A stretch of 64,000 bases of DNA, from NCBI GenBank assembly GCA_029565685.1, contig JAKQNR010000022.1:372001-436000 (forward strand), in the 5' to 3' direction. Numbering within the stretch: the stretch's first letter is position 1; each line of letters begins with the position of its first letter. The DNA comes from a bacterium (GTDB lineage Bacteria; Zhuqueibacterota; Zhuqueibacteria; Residuimicrobiales; Residuimicrobiaceae). The position numbers and the translations under genes were made by a program. Below, in pieces: positions 25,406 through 34,285 of the stretch. Under the pieces are notes generated by a model. That model saw nothing but the letters and a program-made list of their open reading frames with translations. It was not told the origin of the DNA and ran no database searches.

Positions 25406-28213
25406 ATGACCAGACTAAAAAATGCTGTTCTTTGCTTGATGGCTCTGATCCTGTGCCACTGCCGGCAGACAGAACAAGATACCCGCTTTGTCCTCTCAGC
25501 CCCGGCTGATGAAAGATACGCGCATATCCAGGTCGATTACACCGCAGTGCTGCCGAACGGCAGACTGGTCACTCCTTTGGGTAAAAGCATTCGGGTAGCG
25601 CCGCACCCTTATGGATTGACTTTGAGCCCTGATGAGAAAACCATCATCACCTCCAACAGCGGCACTTTTCCCTTTTCTCTCTCGATCATTCGCGACTATC
25701 GAAGCAATCAACCCAATGTACGGCAAATACTGCGCAAAGAGCAGAATTCTAAAGAATCACTTGAAACAGTTTTTATGGGGTTGGCTGTATCTCCGGACAA
25801 TCGAACAGTTTATGCCTCTTCGGGAGGGAGCGGCGAAATTTTACTTTTTGATCTGGATACCGCCCAGCGGATCGATGTCATTTCCACCAACGGCCGTTTT
25901 GCTGATGGGGAATTCAAAGAGGCTTACCTGGGTGAGCTGGTCCTAAATCGAGCTGGAACCCTTTTGTACGTCGTGGACCAGGCTAATTTTCGTCTTGTTG
26001 TGATCGACGTGGTTAAGCGTCAGGTGCTTGCCAACGTACAAGTGGGCCGCTACCCGTTCGGCATCGCCCTGTCCAGGGATGAGTCCAAGCTATATGTCGC
26101 CAACGTCGGCATGTTTGAATACAAAACCATCAAAGAATATGACCCAGAAAAACCGGTGGAGACCACGTTGACCTTTCCGCCTTTTGGTTTTCCATCGCAA
26201 GAAGCGGTCGACGGCACGGTCCGGGAGGGAAAAACCGTGCCTGGATTGGGCGATCCCAATGCGGCGGAGTCTTTTTCAGTCTGGATCGTGGATGTGACGG
26301 TTCCTGCACAAGCCCAGGTGATCGCACGGGTCAAGACCGGCCATCTGGTCGGAAAAAAGCTGGAGGAGTATACCACCATCGGCGGCAGCGGACCCAACTC
26401 CATTGCCGTGGGAGACCGCTATGTCTATGTCAGCAATGGAAACAACGACTGCATCACCGTGTTGAATGCGAATAACGGAGAGATTGTCAAAGACATCGAT
26501 CTCACGCTGCATCCTGATCTGAAACATTTGAGAGGCGTTTTGCCCTTTGGCCTGTGTTTGAGTCCAAAGGAGGATCGGTTGTATGCAGCCGAATCCGGCA
26601 TCAATGCTGTTGCCGTGATTGATACGCGCTCCCATGAAGTGATCGGTCGGATTCCGACGGGATGGTTTCCCAGCAAGCTGGCGATTTCCAGGGACGGCGA
26701 GACTCTGTATGTCGCCAGTGCCAAGGGATTAGGCGCCGGCCCCAACGCCGGAGCGAATCATAATCCAGAGGACTCCCAAAACATCGGCCATTTGATGCGT
26801 GGAATGGTGACCATCCTTCCGACCCCTTCAAACCGGGAATTGAAACGTTTGACCCAACAGGTATTGGACAATAATGTCCGCCGCACCGCGCTGCGTCATT
26901 TCAGCGGTTCAATGAAAAATCCTGTTCCGCCCATGACCGGTCTGTATAAAAGCCCTATCAAGCACATCGTCTATATCACCAAAGAAAACCGTACCTATGA
27001 CGAAGTGTTCGGCGCCATGCCCAACGGCAAAGGCGATCCAGAGCTCAGCCTGTATGGAGTGTACCGTGATGTGGTAAACGAACAAACGGGTCAACGCGTC
27101 GACAGCTGTCTCGCCATGCCGAATCACATCGCCCTCGCACAACGGTTCAGCATGAGCGACAATTTTTACTGCGATTCGGACCATTCCGCCGACGGGCACC
27201 GCTGGCTGGTCAACACTTATCCGAATCAATGGGTCGAGACTTCCACCTCTGCCCATTACGGCAGAGGCAAGCGGCACCAATCCTTGGATGCCAAAGGTCG
27301 TTTGGGTTTTACCGGCGCTTCCGGCGCTATTTATCCGGAGGACTATAACGAGGGCGGCGCCATCTGGGAGCATTTTGACCGGCATGGCATCCGCTTTGCC
27401 AACTATGGCCTAGGATTTGAATTTGCCGCCAGCTATGAAGAGCAGCGCGATAAATACACCGGCATTCGTCTGGCGGCCAACTATCCGATGCCCAAGCCTT
27501 TGTACGACAACACCTCGCGCCTGTTTGCGACATTCAATATGAATATTCCTGATCAGTTCCGCGTAGATATGTTTGAGGAGGAATATCAAAAACGCTGGGC
27601 CAGCGGCCAGGAGCCGTTTCCACAGGTGATCACCATGATGCTGCCCAATGATCATGCCAGTGATCCCCGCCCCAAGGACGGCTATCCGTTCCGCGCCTCT
27701 TTTATGAGCGACAACGATCTGGCGCTTGGCCGCGTCATCGAGTTGTTATCGCACAGCCCCTATTGGCATGAGATGGCCATTTTTATTACCGAGGACGATG
27801 CTCAGGGCGGTTTGGATCACATCGACGCCCATCGCAGCATTCTGTTGGTGATCAGCCCCTATGCCAAACCGGGTTATATCTCCTCCAAGCATACGAGTAT
27901 GCCCAGCATTATTAAGACCATCTTTTTGATATTGAATCTGCCGCCTCTGAACCTATACGACGCCTGCGCTACGGATCTCTCCGATTGCTTTGCCGACACC
28001 ATCGTGAATCCAGCGCCGTACAAAGCTCTGCCGGTGGATGTGCGGTTGTTCGATCCGCAAAAAGCGCTGGATCCTTTTGACAAAGAGTTTAATTGGAAAG
28101 CAATTAATGAATCCGAGTCTTTGGATAATCCATCCCTGTTGCGCCATGAGCGCGAGGAAAAATACCGTGAATATCGTCAACGGCGATCGGCGGTCGCGCC
28201 CAGCGGCCGGTGA
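25406..28213 (+). CDS. YVTN beta-propeller / phosphoesterase fusion lipoprotein
   Basis: This 935-residue lipoprotein (signal LCLMALILCHC) has two parts. Residues ~50-480 are YVTN/YncE-type propeller repeats (HPYGLTLSPDEKT, RYPFGIALSRDESKLYVAN, PFGLCLSPKEDRLYAAESG, GWFPSKLAISRDGETLYVAS). Residues ~518 to the end form an alkaline-phosphatase-fold phosphoesterase of the phospholipase-C-like family: IKHIVYITKENRTYDEVFG, DHSADGH, and metal-site motifs DDAQGG and HIDAHRSILLVISPYAKPG. The family cleaves phosphomonoesters or phosphodiesters. The propeller may hold a substrate or partner. It follows GlpT copy 2 by 16 bases and likely feeds it; the exact substrate is not visible. Confidence 0.87.
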   Translation: MTRLKNAVLCLMALILCHCRQTEQDTRFVLSAPADERYAHIQVDYTAVLPNGRLVTPLGKSIRVAPHPYGLTLSPDEKTIITSNSGTFPFSLSIIRDYRSNQPNVRQILRKEQNSKESLETVFMGLAVSPDNRTVYASSGGSGEILLFDLDTAQRIDVISTNGRFADGEFKEAYLGELVLNRAGTLLYVVDQANFRLVVIDVVKRQVLANVQVGRYPFGIALSRDESKLYVANVGMFEYKTIKEYDPEKPVETTLTFPPFGFPSQEAVDGTVREGKTVPGLGDPNAAESFSVWIVDVTVPAQAQVIARVKTGHLVGKKLEEYTTIGGSGPNSIAVGDRYVYVSNGNNDCITVLNANNGEIVKDIDLTLHPDLKHLRGVLPFGLCLSPKEDRLYAAESGINAVAVIDTRSHEVIGRIPTGWFPSKLAISRDGETLYVASAKGLGAGPNAGANHNPEDSQNIGHLMRGMVTILPTPSNRELKRLTQQVLDNNVRRTALRHFSGSMKNPVPPMTGLYKSPIKHIVYITKENRTYDEVFGAMPNGKGDPELSLYGVYRDVVNEQTGQRVDSCLAMPNHIALAQRFSMSDNFYCDSDHSADGHRWLVNTYPNQWVETSTSAHYGRGKRHQSLDAKGRLGFTGASGAIYPEDYNEGGAIWEHFDRHGIRFANYGLGFEFAASYEEQRDKYTGIRLAANYPMPKPLYDNTSRLFATFNMNIPDQFRVDMFEEEYQKRWASGQEPFPQVITMMLPNDHASDPRPKDGYPFRASFMSDNDLALGRVIELLSHSPYWHEMAIFITEDDAQGGLDHIDAHRSILLVISPYAKPGYISSKHTSMPSIIKTIFLILNLPPLNLYDACATDLSDCFADTIVNPAPYKALPVDVRLFDPQKALDPFDKEFNWKAINESESLDNPSLLRHEREEKYREYRQRRSAVAPSGR

Positions 28214-30491
28214 AAACCGCGAATCGTCAGTAGCTATGCTTGTCATTTTCTCGGTGCTGGCGCTGCTGACCGGCTGGCTGTCCCCTGTTTTAGCTGTGGG
28301 GAAGCAGCCGGTGGACTCTGTTCGGCCTTTCTTCAACACTTCAGGGGATCATGGTCAATTGTTTCCCGGGCCGGTGGCGCCGTTCGGCATGATTCAACTG
28401 AGCCCTGACAGTTATCCCAGCGGTCTCAACCATAGCGCACATTCCGGGTATAATTATGAGGATAGCCGCCTGATGGGATTCAGTCAGGTCAGGCTAGGCG
28501 GAACCGGCTGCTCGGGCTCCGGCGGCAATATTCTGTTTCTTCCATTTGTCGGCACGCCGCAATTGAATCCCGCCGACTATGCAGCAGTCTATGACAAAAA
28601 AAGTGAAGAGGCGGCGCCCGGCTATTATCGAGTCGACCTGACCGATCCGCGCATTCCGTGCGAGCTTACAGTCACCCCTCACGGCGGTCTGCAGCGTTAT
28701 CGGTTTCCGGCGAGCGACAGCGCCCATGTGCTGGTGGACCTCCGTCGCGGCTTTACCCAGATCCGCGATGCGGCGATCACCGGACTGGACCACTCTCATA
28801 TCGAAGGGTATGTAACCGGTCAACACATCTGCGGCAGCCTGGACAGCTACACCCTTTATTTTTACGCCGAGTGGAACCGGCCGTGCAATGCCTATCACAT
28901 CTACCAGGATGGCCTTTTGCAGAACGTTCCGCAGAACCCCCGCGGCCCCGGTCTGGCGGTAGTCCTCGATTTTCCCTCCCACCGTCCATTGACGTTGATG
29001 ATCAAATCCGGTCTTTCCACAGTCAGCAGCGCCAAAGCGTGCGCCAATTACCGCGCCGAGATGCCGGAGTGGAATTTTCAGCGAGTGCGCAAAGCGGCGC
29101 GGAACTCGTGGAACGATCTGTTGAAAACAGTCCAGGTTTCTGGCACAGAGGAGAGGAAACAGCTCTTTTACACCGCGTTGTACCATTCCTGTCACATGCC
29201 GGTTCGTGCGTCTGATGTCGACGGCGAGTATCGGGGTACGGACAACGCGGTTCATCGAGCCTCCTTTCCCTATTATGATGCTTACTCGCTGTGGGATACG
29301 TTTCGCACCAAATATCCGTTGTTGTCCCTAATTCAGCCCCAGGTGCTGCAGGACATCGTTCGGTCGTTTGTTTTGATCTATGAACAGGGCGGCCGCTATT
29401 GGCCGTATCCGACGACGCGCCGCGAGCATACGGCGGCTGTCATCGCCGACGCTTATTTTAAAGGATTGCGGCAATTTGATTTGGAAAAAGCGTATCAGGG
29501 CATGCGGCGCGACGCCTACGAATTTCGTGCCGAGTTTAACAATGCCGCTACAGGCGATAAAACCATGAAGAGCGATTCCGTTATGAGGGCGATCTATGAA
29601 ACGTACCATCGCCTCGGCTATATGCCGCAGCGGCCTGATCGAACTTTGGAAAATTGTTACGACAGCTGGTGTGTCGCGCAAATGGCGCGATCTTTGGGCA
29701 AAACCGAAGACTGCCACTTGTTCGCCGAAAGGGCGCTTTTCTATCGCAATGTGTGGGATCCGCAGATTCGATTTTTTCGCGCCCGGGCTGCGGACGGGGC
29801 CTGGTTGGCGTTCCCTGATCCCCGGGTGATCGATGAAACCTATGTGTACGAAGCGACGATGTGGCAGTGGCGTTGGTTTGTAATGCACGACGTCCCTGGA
29901 TTGATTGAGTTGTGCGGCGGCCGGGAGCGTTTTATCGCAGACCTTGATTTTTTCTTTGCCAATGATCTCTACAACCACAACAACGAACAAGATCTGCATG
30001 TCTCTTTTCTCTATAATCTTGCGGGAACTCCCTGGCGCACGCAGGAGCTTGTTCAGCGTATTCTGACCGGAAGCATGCGTCAGATCTACGGCAGCCATGG
30101 ATTTTATAAAGAACCCTATCAAGGCCGCATTTACAAGGCGGAGCCGGCCGGCTTTCTTTATGAAATGGATGACGACTGCGGCGCCATGTCCGCTTGGTAT
30201 GCGCTGGCCTCTATGGGCTTGTACCAGGTCTGCGTCGGCGAACCTGTGTTCCAGTTGACTTCACCTCTGTTCGACCAGATCGTGATCGACGCAAATTCGT
30301 CCATGCGGTCCAGCAAGCCCTTTACTATCCGTGCCCGCCATTTGTCAGATCAGAACAAATATATACAATCTGCGTGGTTGAACGGTTGTCCGCTGAACCG
30401 GTGCCAGCTGACCTATCAGGAGATTTCCGCCGGCGGCGAACTGGTGTATGACATGGGTTCAACCCCCAATCCCCGTTGGGGCCAGGATTGA
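28167..30491 (+). CDS. GH92-family exo-alpha-mannosidase
   Basis: The ~774-residue secreted protein shows GH92 landmarks in order: PFFNTSGDHGQLFPGPVAPFG, GFSQVRLGGTGCSGSGG, LWDTFRTKYPLL (near 29290), LENCYDSWCVAQ, EQDLHVSFLYNLAGTPWRTQ and DDDCGAMSAWYALASMG (near 30170). GH92 enzymes are calcium-dependent inverting exo-mannosidases, several acting on alpha-1,2 linkages. The start is uncertain. GTG 28167 has a GAGG 9 bases upstream and overlaps the previous gene. ATG 28146 also overlaps. ATG 28236, after the previous stop, starts directly at the signal peptide MLVIFSVLALLTGWL. The usual acid/base segment reads YVYEATMWQWRW, a slight variant of the family. A GH38 follows 73 bases downstream. Confidence 0.87.
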   Translation: MNIVNGDRRSRPAAGENRESSVAMLVIFSVLALLTGWLSPVLAVGKQPVDSVRPFFNTSGDHGQLFPGPVAPFGMIQLSPDSYPSGLNHSAHSGYNYEDSRLMGFSQVRLGGTGCSGSGGNILFLPFVGTPQLNPADYAAVYDKKSEEAAPGYYRVDLTDPRIPCELTVTPHGGLQRYRFPASDSAHVLVDLRRGFTQIRDAAITGLDHSHIEGYVTGQHICGSLDSYTLYFYAEWNRPCNAYHIYQDGLLQNVPQNPRGPGLAVVLDFPSHRPLTLMIKSGLSTVSSAKACANYRAEMPEWNFQRVRKAARNSWNDLLKTVQVSGTEERKQLFYTALYHSCHMPVRASDVDGEYRGTDNAVHRASFPYYDAYSLWDTFRTKYPLLSLIQPQVLQDIVRSFVLIYEQGGRYWPYPTTRREHTAAVIADAYFKGLRQFDLEKAYQGMRRDAYEFRAEFNNAATGDKTMKSDSVMRAIYETYHRLGYMPQRPDRTLENCYDSWCVAQMARSLGKTEDCHLFAERALFYRNVWDPQIRFFRARAADGAWLAFPDPRVIDETYVYEATMWQWRWFVMHDVPGLIELCGGRERFIADLDFFFANDLYNHNNEQDLHVSFLYNLAGTPWRTQELVQRILTGSMRQIYGSHGFYKEPYQGRIYKAEPAGFLYEMDDDCGAMSAWYALASMGLYQVCVGEPVFQLTSPLFDQIVIDANSSMRSSKPFTIRARHLSDQNKYIQSAWLNGCPLNRCQLTYQEISAGGELVYDMGSTPNPRWGQD

Positions 30492-30564
30492 TTTTTACAA
30501 CGAGGCGCTTCGCACCCATTGGGATCCGCGCAGAGGAAAATGATTTATTCAGAAAGTAGGTAAC

Positions 30565-33102
30565 ATGTCGCGCGTATGGAGAACTCTGTCAACCTGCGCA
30601 CTGTTTGCCGATCTAACGGCGGGATTGGCAGTGCCTTTTTCCGGCCCCAAACCGGCCGATACGCCCCATCATTATTACATGATCGGCCACGCCCACATCG
30701 ATCCCGTGTGGCGTTGGACCAAAGACGAAGGATTTGCCGAAGTGCTGGCCACATTTCGATCCGTGCTGGACAGGATGAAGACCTATCCTGAAGTGGCCAT
30801 GGTCGCCAGTTCCGCTCAATTTTACGAATGGGTTCTGCAAGCTGATCCGCAAATGTTCTCAGAGATTCAACAACGCGTGCAGGAGGGACGTTGGGATCTG
30901 GTGAGCGGGTGGTGGGTGGAATCGGACGCCAACTGTCCCAGCGGAGAGTCCCATGTGCGCCAGGGTTTGTACGGACAGTCTTTTTTCCTTAAACATTTCG
31001 GCCGCACTGCCACGATCGGGTTTGCGCCGGATACCTTCGGCCACCCCTGGTCGTTGCCGCAGATCCTGCGCAAACAGGGCTTGGACTGCTATTTTTATCT
31101 GCGTCCCGAGCTGCATGAAAAGCCGGATCTCCCTGCGCCGATCTTTCAGTGGCAGGGTCAGGATGGAAGCCAAATTCTAACCTTTTCCATCATCGACGCG
31201 TATACCGCCAAAGAAGGGGATATCGAGAATCGATTGATAAGTACAAGCCAACGGTTTCAGGCTTCTCTGCCGCAGGTTCATCAGCATGCCGTTTTTTATG
31301 GAGTGGGCAACCATGGCGGCGGTCCCACCATTGCAACGATCGAAGAGATTCAATCCCTGCGGCGCGATGCTTATCCCACCATACGGTTCAGCAGCCTGGA
31401 AGCCTATGTGAACGATTTTCGCAAGCAACAAGTCGCTGTTCCTCGGCTGAACGGCGAACTGCAGCACCACGCCCGTGGCTGTTATTCGGCTTGTTCGGAT
31501 GTTAAATTGTGGAACCGGTCTGCGGAAACAAATCTGATGGTTGCGGAAAAAGCAGCCAGTCTGGCTTCTATGTACGGCCAAGCGCCCTATCCGGCCGAAG
31601 AGCTGCGTACAGCGTGGAAAAAAGTTCTATTCAATCAATTTCACGACATCCTGGCCGGCAGCTCCATTGAACAAGCGTACGTGGATAGCCGGAACGATTA
31701 CGGCTACAGCAGCTCGGTGGCCCGGGAGGTGCTGACTTATGCCCTAAGCGCTCTGGTCTCTCGAATCGCTACCTTGGACGAGCGCTATCCTGCGAGCACG
31801 CCATTCATGGTGTTCAATCCCTGTTCCTGGCCCGTGCAGGCGCCCATCGAGATCGAAATGCAACGGCTGGATCGCCGGATCCTGCCGACACTGCGCGATG
31901 CCAAGGGAGAACCGATTCCTTATCAACCGTTGCCCACTGCCGCGGTCAAAGTGAAAAGCCGGATCCGGCTGGTGTTTCAGGCTGATCTGCCTCCGTTGGG
32001 TTATCAGGTCTTTCGCTTAGATTTCGCCAAACCGGCCGATGTTTCTTCGCGGAAACGAGTCATCGCCTCTACCTCCTGTCTGGAAAATGACTGGGTGAAA
32101 ATCTCTGTTGATACTTTGAACGGCATGCTTTCTTCTTATGTTGATAAAAAATCCGGACGCGAACTGCTGGCGGCTCCAGCCGGTTGCGGTATTGTTTTAA
32201 ACGACTGGGATGATACCTGGGGGCATCGTATCGTCCGCTATGATCAGGAGATCGGCCGGTTCGGCCATGCGGACGTGCGCCTGGTGGAACCCGGACCAGA
32301 ACGCGGGCGTATTATTATAAACAGTCAATTCGGCTCATCCACCCTGACTCAAGAGTTTTCTCTCGGCGCCCATTCGTCCGAGTTGAACTGTCGCGTGACC
32401 CTGGATTGGAAAGAAAAAGCGCGCGTGTTCCAGTTGTCGTTTCCTACGGCTCTTAAAGACGGACAGCTGACCTATTCGATCCCTTATGGATTTATTCAGC
32501 GGCCGATGAACGGCGAGGAGGAACCAGGGGGAAACTGGCTGGATCTCAGCGGCAAGGATGGCAAAGGAGAATATGGTCTGGCGTTGATCAATAATTTTGC
32601 CTGCGGTTATCAGGTCAAACAGGGCGACATGCGGATCACGGCGCTGCACAGTACGGCTTGGTCGCACCACAACCCGGAAATTGTGGATGTTGCCGATCAC
32701 GTGCGCTGGATGGAACAGGGGCTGCACGAATTCACCTATCTGCTCATGCCGCACGACGGAGACTGGCGCAGCGCTCGTGTCAGCCAACGGGCCATCAGCT
32801 ATCTGCAAAATCCGCAGGTTCTGCTCACCACTCAGCACGAGGGCGATTGGCCGCTCTCGCAGTCGCTGGTCTCTTTTCCGGCAGAGGCGGCGGCGATCAC
32901 CAGCATCAAAATGGCGGAAGATGAAAAGGCGCTCATTTTCCGATGCGTGGAATTGAATGGATCAAGCTGTGTCGTTCCCTTGTCCTTGCCGCCGGCATCA
33001 ACCGGTTATGCCGTGGACCTGAAGCCAGCGGAGATAAAAACCATACGGGTTCCTCTGACGCCCGAAGAGCCCATTCGTGCCGTGAATTTGTTGGAGCGAT
33101 GA
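30565..33102 (+). CDS. GH38-family alpha-mannosidase, copy 1
   Basis: This 845-residue enzyme carries the GH38 zinc and catalytic motifs: His44/Asp46 in GHAHIDPVWRW, nucleophile Asp156 in GFAPDTFGH and His360-Asp361 in FNQFHDILAG. A C-terminal beta-sandwich completes the usual layout. The N-terminus is weakly hydrophobic (TLSTCALFADLTAGLAVPF) and could be a signal peptide. GH38 enzymes are retaining alpha-mannosidases cutting various alpha-mannose linkages. Pairing with GH92 suggests stepwise trimming of a mannan-like side chain. It differs strongly from the second GH38 on the opposite strand at 51886. Confidence 0.9.
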   Translation: MSRVWRTLSTCALFADLTAGLAVPFSGPKPADTPHHYYMIGHAHIDPVWRWTKDEGFAEVLATFRSVLDRMKTYPEVAMVASSAQFYEWVLQADPQMFSEIQQRVQEGRWDLVSGWWVESDANCPSGESHVRQGLYGQSFFLKHFGRTATIGFAPDTFGHPWSLPQILRKQGLDCYFYLRPELHEKPDLPAPIFQWQGQDGSQILTFSIIDAYTAKEGDIENRLISTSQRFQASLPQVHQHAVFYGVGNHGGGPTIATIEEIQSLRRDAYPTIRFSSLEAYVNDFRKQQVAVPRLNGELQHHARGCYSACSDVKLWNRSAETNLMVAEKAASLASMYGQAPYPAEELRTAWKKVLFNQFHDILAGSSIEQAYVDSRNDYGYSSSVAREVLTYALSALVSRIATLDERYPASTPFMVFNPCSWPVQAPIEIEMQRLDRRILPTLRDAKGEPIPYQPLPTAAVKVKSRIRLVFQADLPPLGYQVFRLDFAKPADVSSRKRVIASTSCLENDWVKISVDTLNGMLSSYVDKKSGRELLAAPAGCGIVLNDWDDTWGHRIVRYDQEIGRFGHADVRLVEPGPERGRIIINSQFGSSTLTQEFSLGAHSSELNCRVTLDWKEKARVFQLSFPTALKDGQLTYSIPYGFIQRPMNGEEEPGGNWLDLSGKDGKGEYGLALINNFACGYQVKQGDMRITALHSTAWSHHNPEIVDVADHVRWMEQGLHEFTYLLMPHDGDWRSARVSQRAISYLQNPQVLLTTQHEGDWPLSQSLVSFPAEAAAITSIKMAEDEKALIFRCVELNGSSCVVPLSLPPASTGYAVDLKPAEIKTIRVPLTPEEPIRAVNLLER

Positions 33103-33120
33103 TACGATCGAAGGACACTG

Positions 33121-34203
33121 ATGCCCCATAAGGAGTTGATCAATTTTTCTGTTGCCAATGCGCCTTCTTTGCTGCAAACTGAATCGCATCATCTGGCAAA
33201 AGCTAGATATCCTGTGGTGGATTTCCATAATCATCTGTTTGCCGCCGTGGACGGCAGCACCCTGGTACAGGTAATGGACGAGGTCGGAGTGGCCGTTTTC
33301 AATAACGTAAGCGGCAATGCGATTTTACCCTATGTGGACAACGCCTACACCATCCAACGGGTCGCTTTTGCGGATTTCGCCCAAAACCATATGGCACGGT
33401 TTCCCGGTCGTTTTACCGCCTTTACCATGGCTGATTTTGCTCAGTGGCAAGATTTTGTATTGATTAAATCGGGGGATTTTGCCGAAGCATGCATCCAACG
33501 CCTGGATGCGGATGTCGCTTTGGGCGCCCGCGGGCTTAAAATCACCAAAGAACTGGGATTGCGCTTTGTAGATGCGACCGGCTCTCTGCTGCGGATCGAT
33601 GACCGCAGACTGGATCCGATCTGGCGGCACGCGGCGGAGCGCGGTCTGCCCATTTTGATCCATGTGTCTGATCCTGTTGGTTTTTTTCTGCCTGTGGACC
33701 AGAACAACGAGCACTATCAAACGCTGCAAGAGTTTCCATCTTGGAGTTTTTACGGTTCGCGATTTTCCAAAGTTGAACTGCTCGAGCAGCGAAATACGGT
33801 GATGGCCCGGTTTCCGCAGACCACGTTCATCCTGCCCCATGTTGCGAATCTTCCGGAGGATTTAGGCGCTGTAGCCCGGCTGCTCGATGCGTTCCCTAAC
33901 GTCTACATTGATTTCTCCGCCCGCATCGATGAACTGGGTCGTCAGCCTTTCCGCAGCCGCGATTTTTTTATCGCCTACCAGGATCGCATTCTCTTCGGCA
34001 CCGACATGCCCGTATCGGTGGATGTCTATCGCAGCTATTTCCGTTTTCTGGAAACCCGCGATGAGTATTTTGCCTATCCGGATTACATCGGCCGTTGGGG
34101 GCGTTGCCGTTGGCGGATCTACGGATTGCATCTTCCGGACAAAGTCCTGCAAAAAGTGTATTATCAAAATGCGCAAAGGCTTTTGCCAGAGATTCGTCTC
34201 TGA
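33121..34203 (+). CDS. Amidohydrolase-superfamily TIM-barrel hydrolase
   Basis: This 360-residue cytoplasmic protein has the metal-dependent hydrolase signature of the amidohydrolase-2 family: His36-x-His38 in VDFHNHLF, His in PILIHVSDP, His in FILPHVAN and Asp in ILFGTDMPV. Members hydrolyse or decarboxylate cyclic or carboxylated compounds, including lactones of sugars. It follows the GH38 gene by 18 bases and precedes the exported Gfo/Idh enzyme, so it may open a lactone formed by sugar oxidation. That link is inferred. No signal peptide is seen. Confidence 0.82.
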   Translation: MPHKELINFSVANAPSLLQTESHHLAKARYPVVDFHNHLFAAVDGSTLVQVMDEVGVAVFNNVSGNAILPYVDNAYTIQRVAFADFAQNHMARFPGRFTAFTMADFAQWQDFVLIKSGDFAEACIQRLDADVALGARGLKITKELGLRFVDATGSLLRIDDRRLDPIWRHAAERGLPILIHVSDPVGFFLPVDQNNEHYQTLQEFPSWSFYGSRFSKVELLEQRNTVMARFPQTTFILPHVANLPEDLGAVARLLDAFPNVYIDFSARIDELGRQPFRSRDFFIAYQDRILFGTDMPVSVDVYRSYFRFLETRDEYFAYPDYIGRWGRCRWRIYGLHLPDKVLQKVYYQNAQRLLPEIRL

Positions 34204-34285
34204 GCGCCGGCGCGATGCAGCCGCCCGCCGAACGCTGAACACGCCTTTGCCTGCACCCTGTTACTGCCATCTTAAGGAGAACCAG

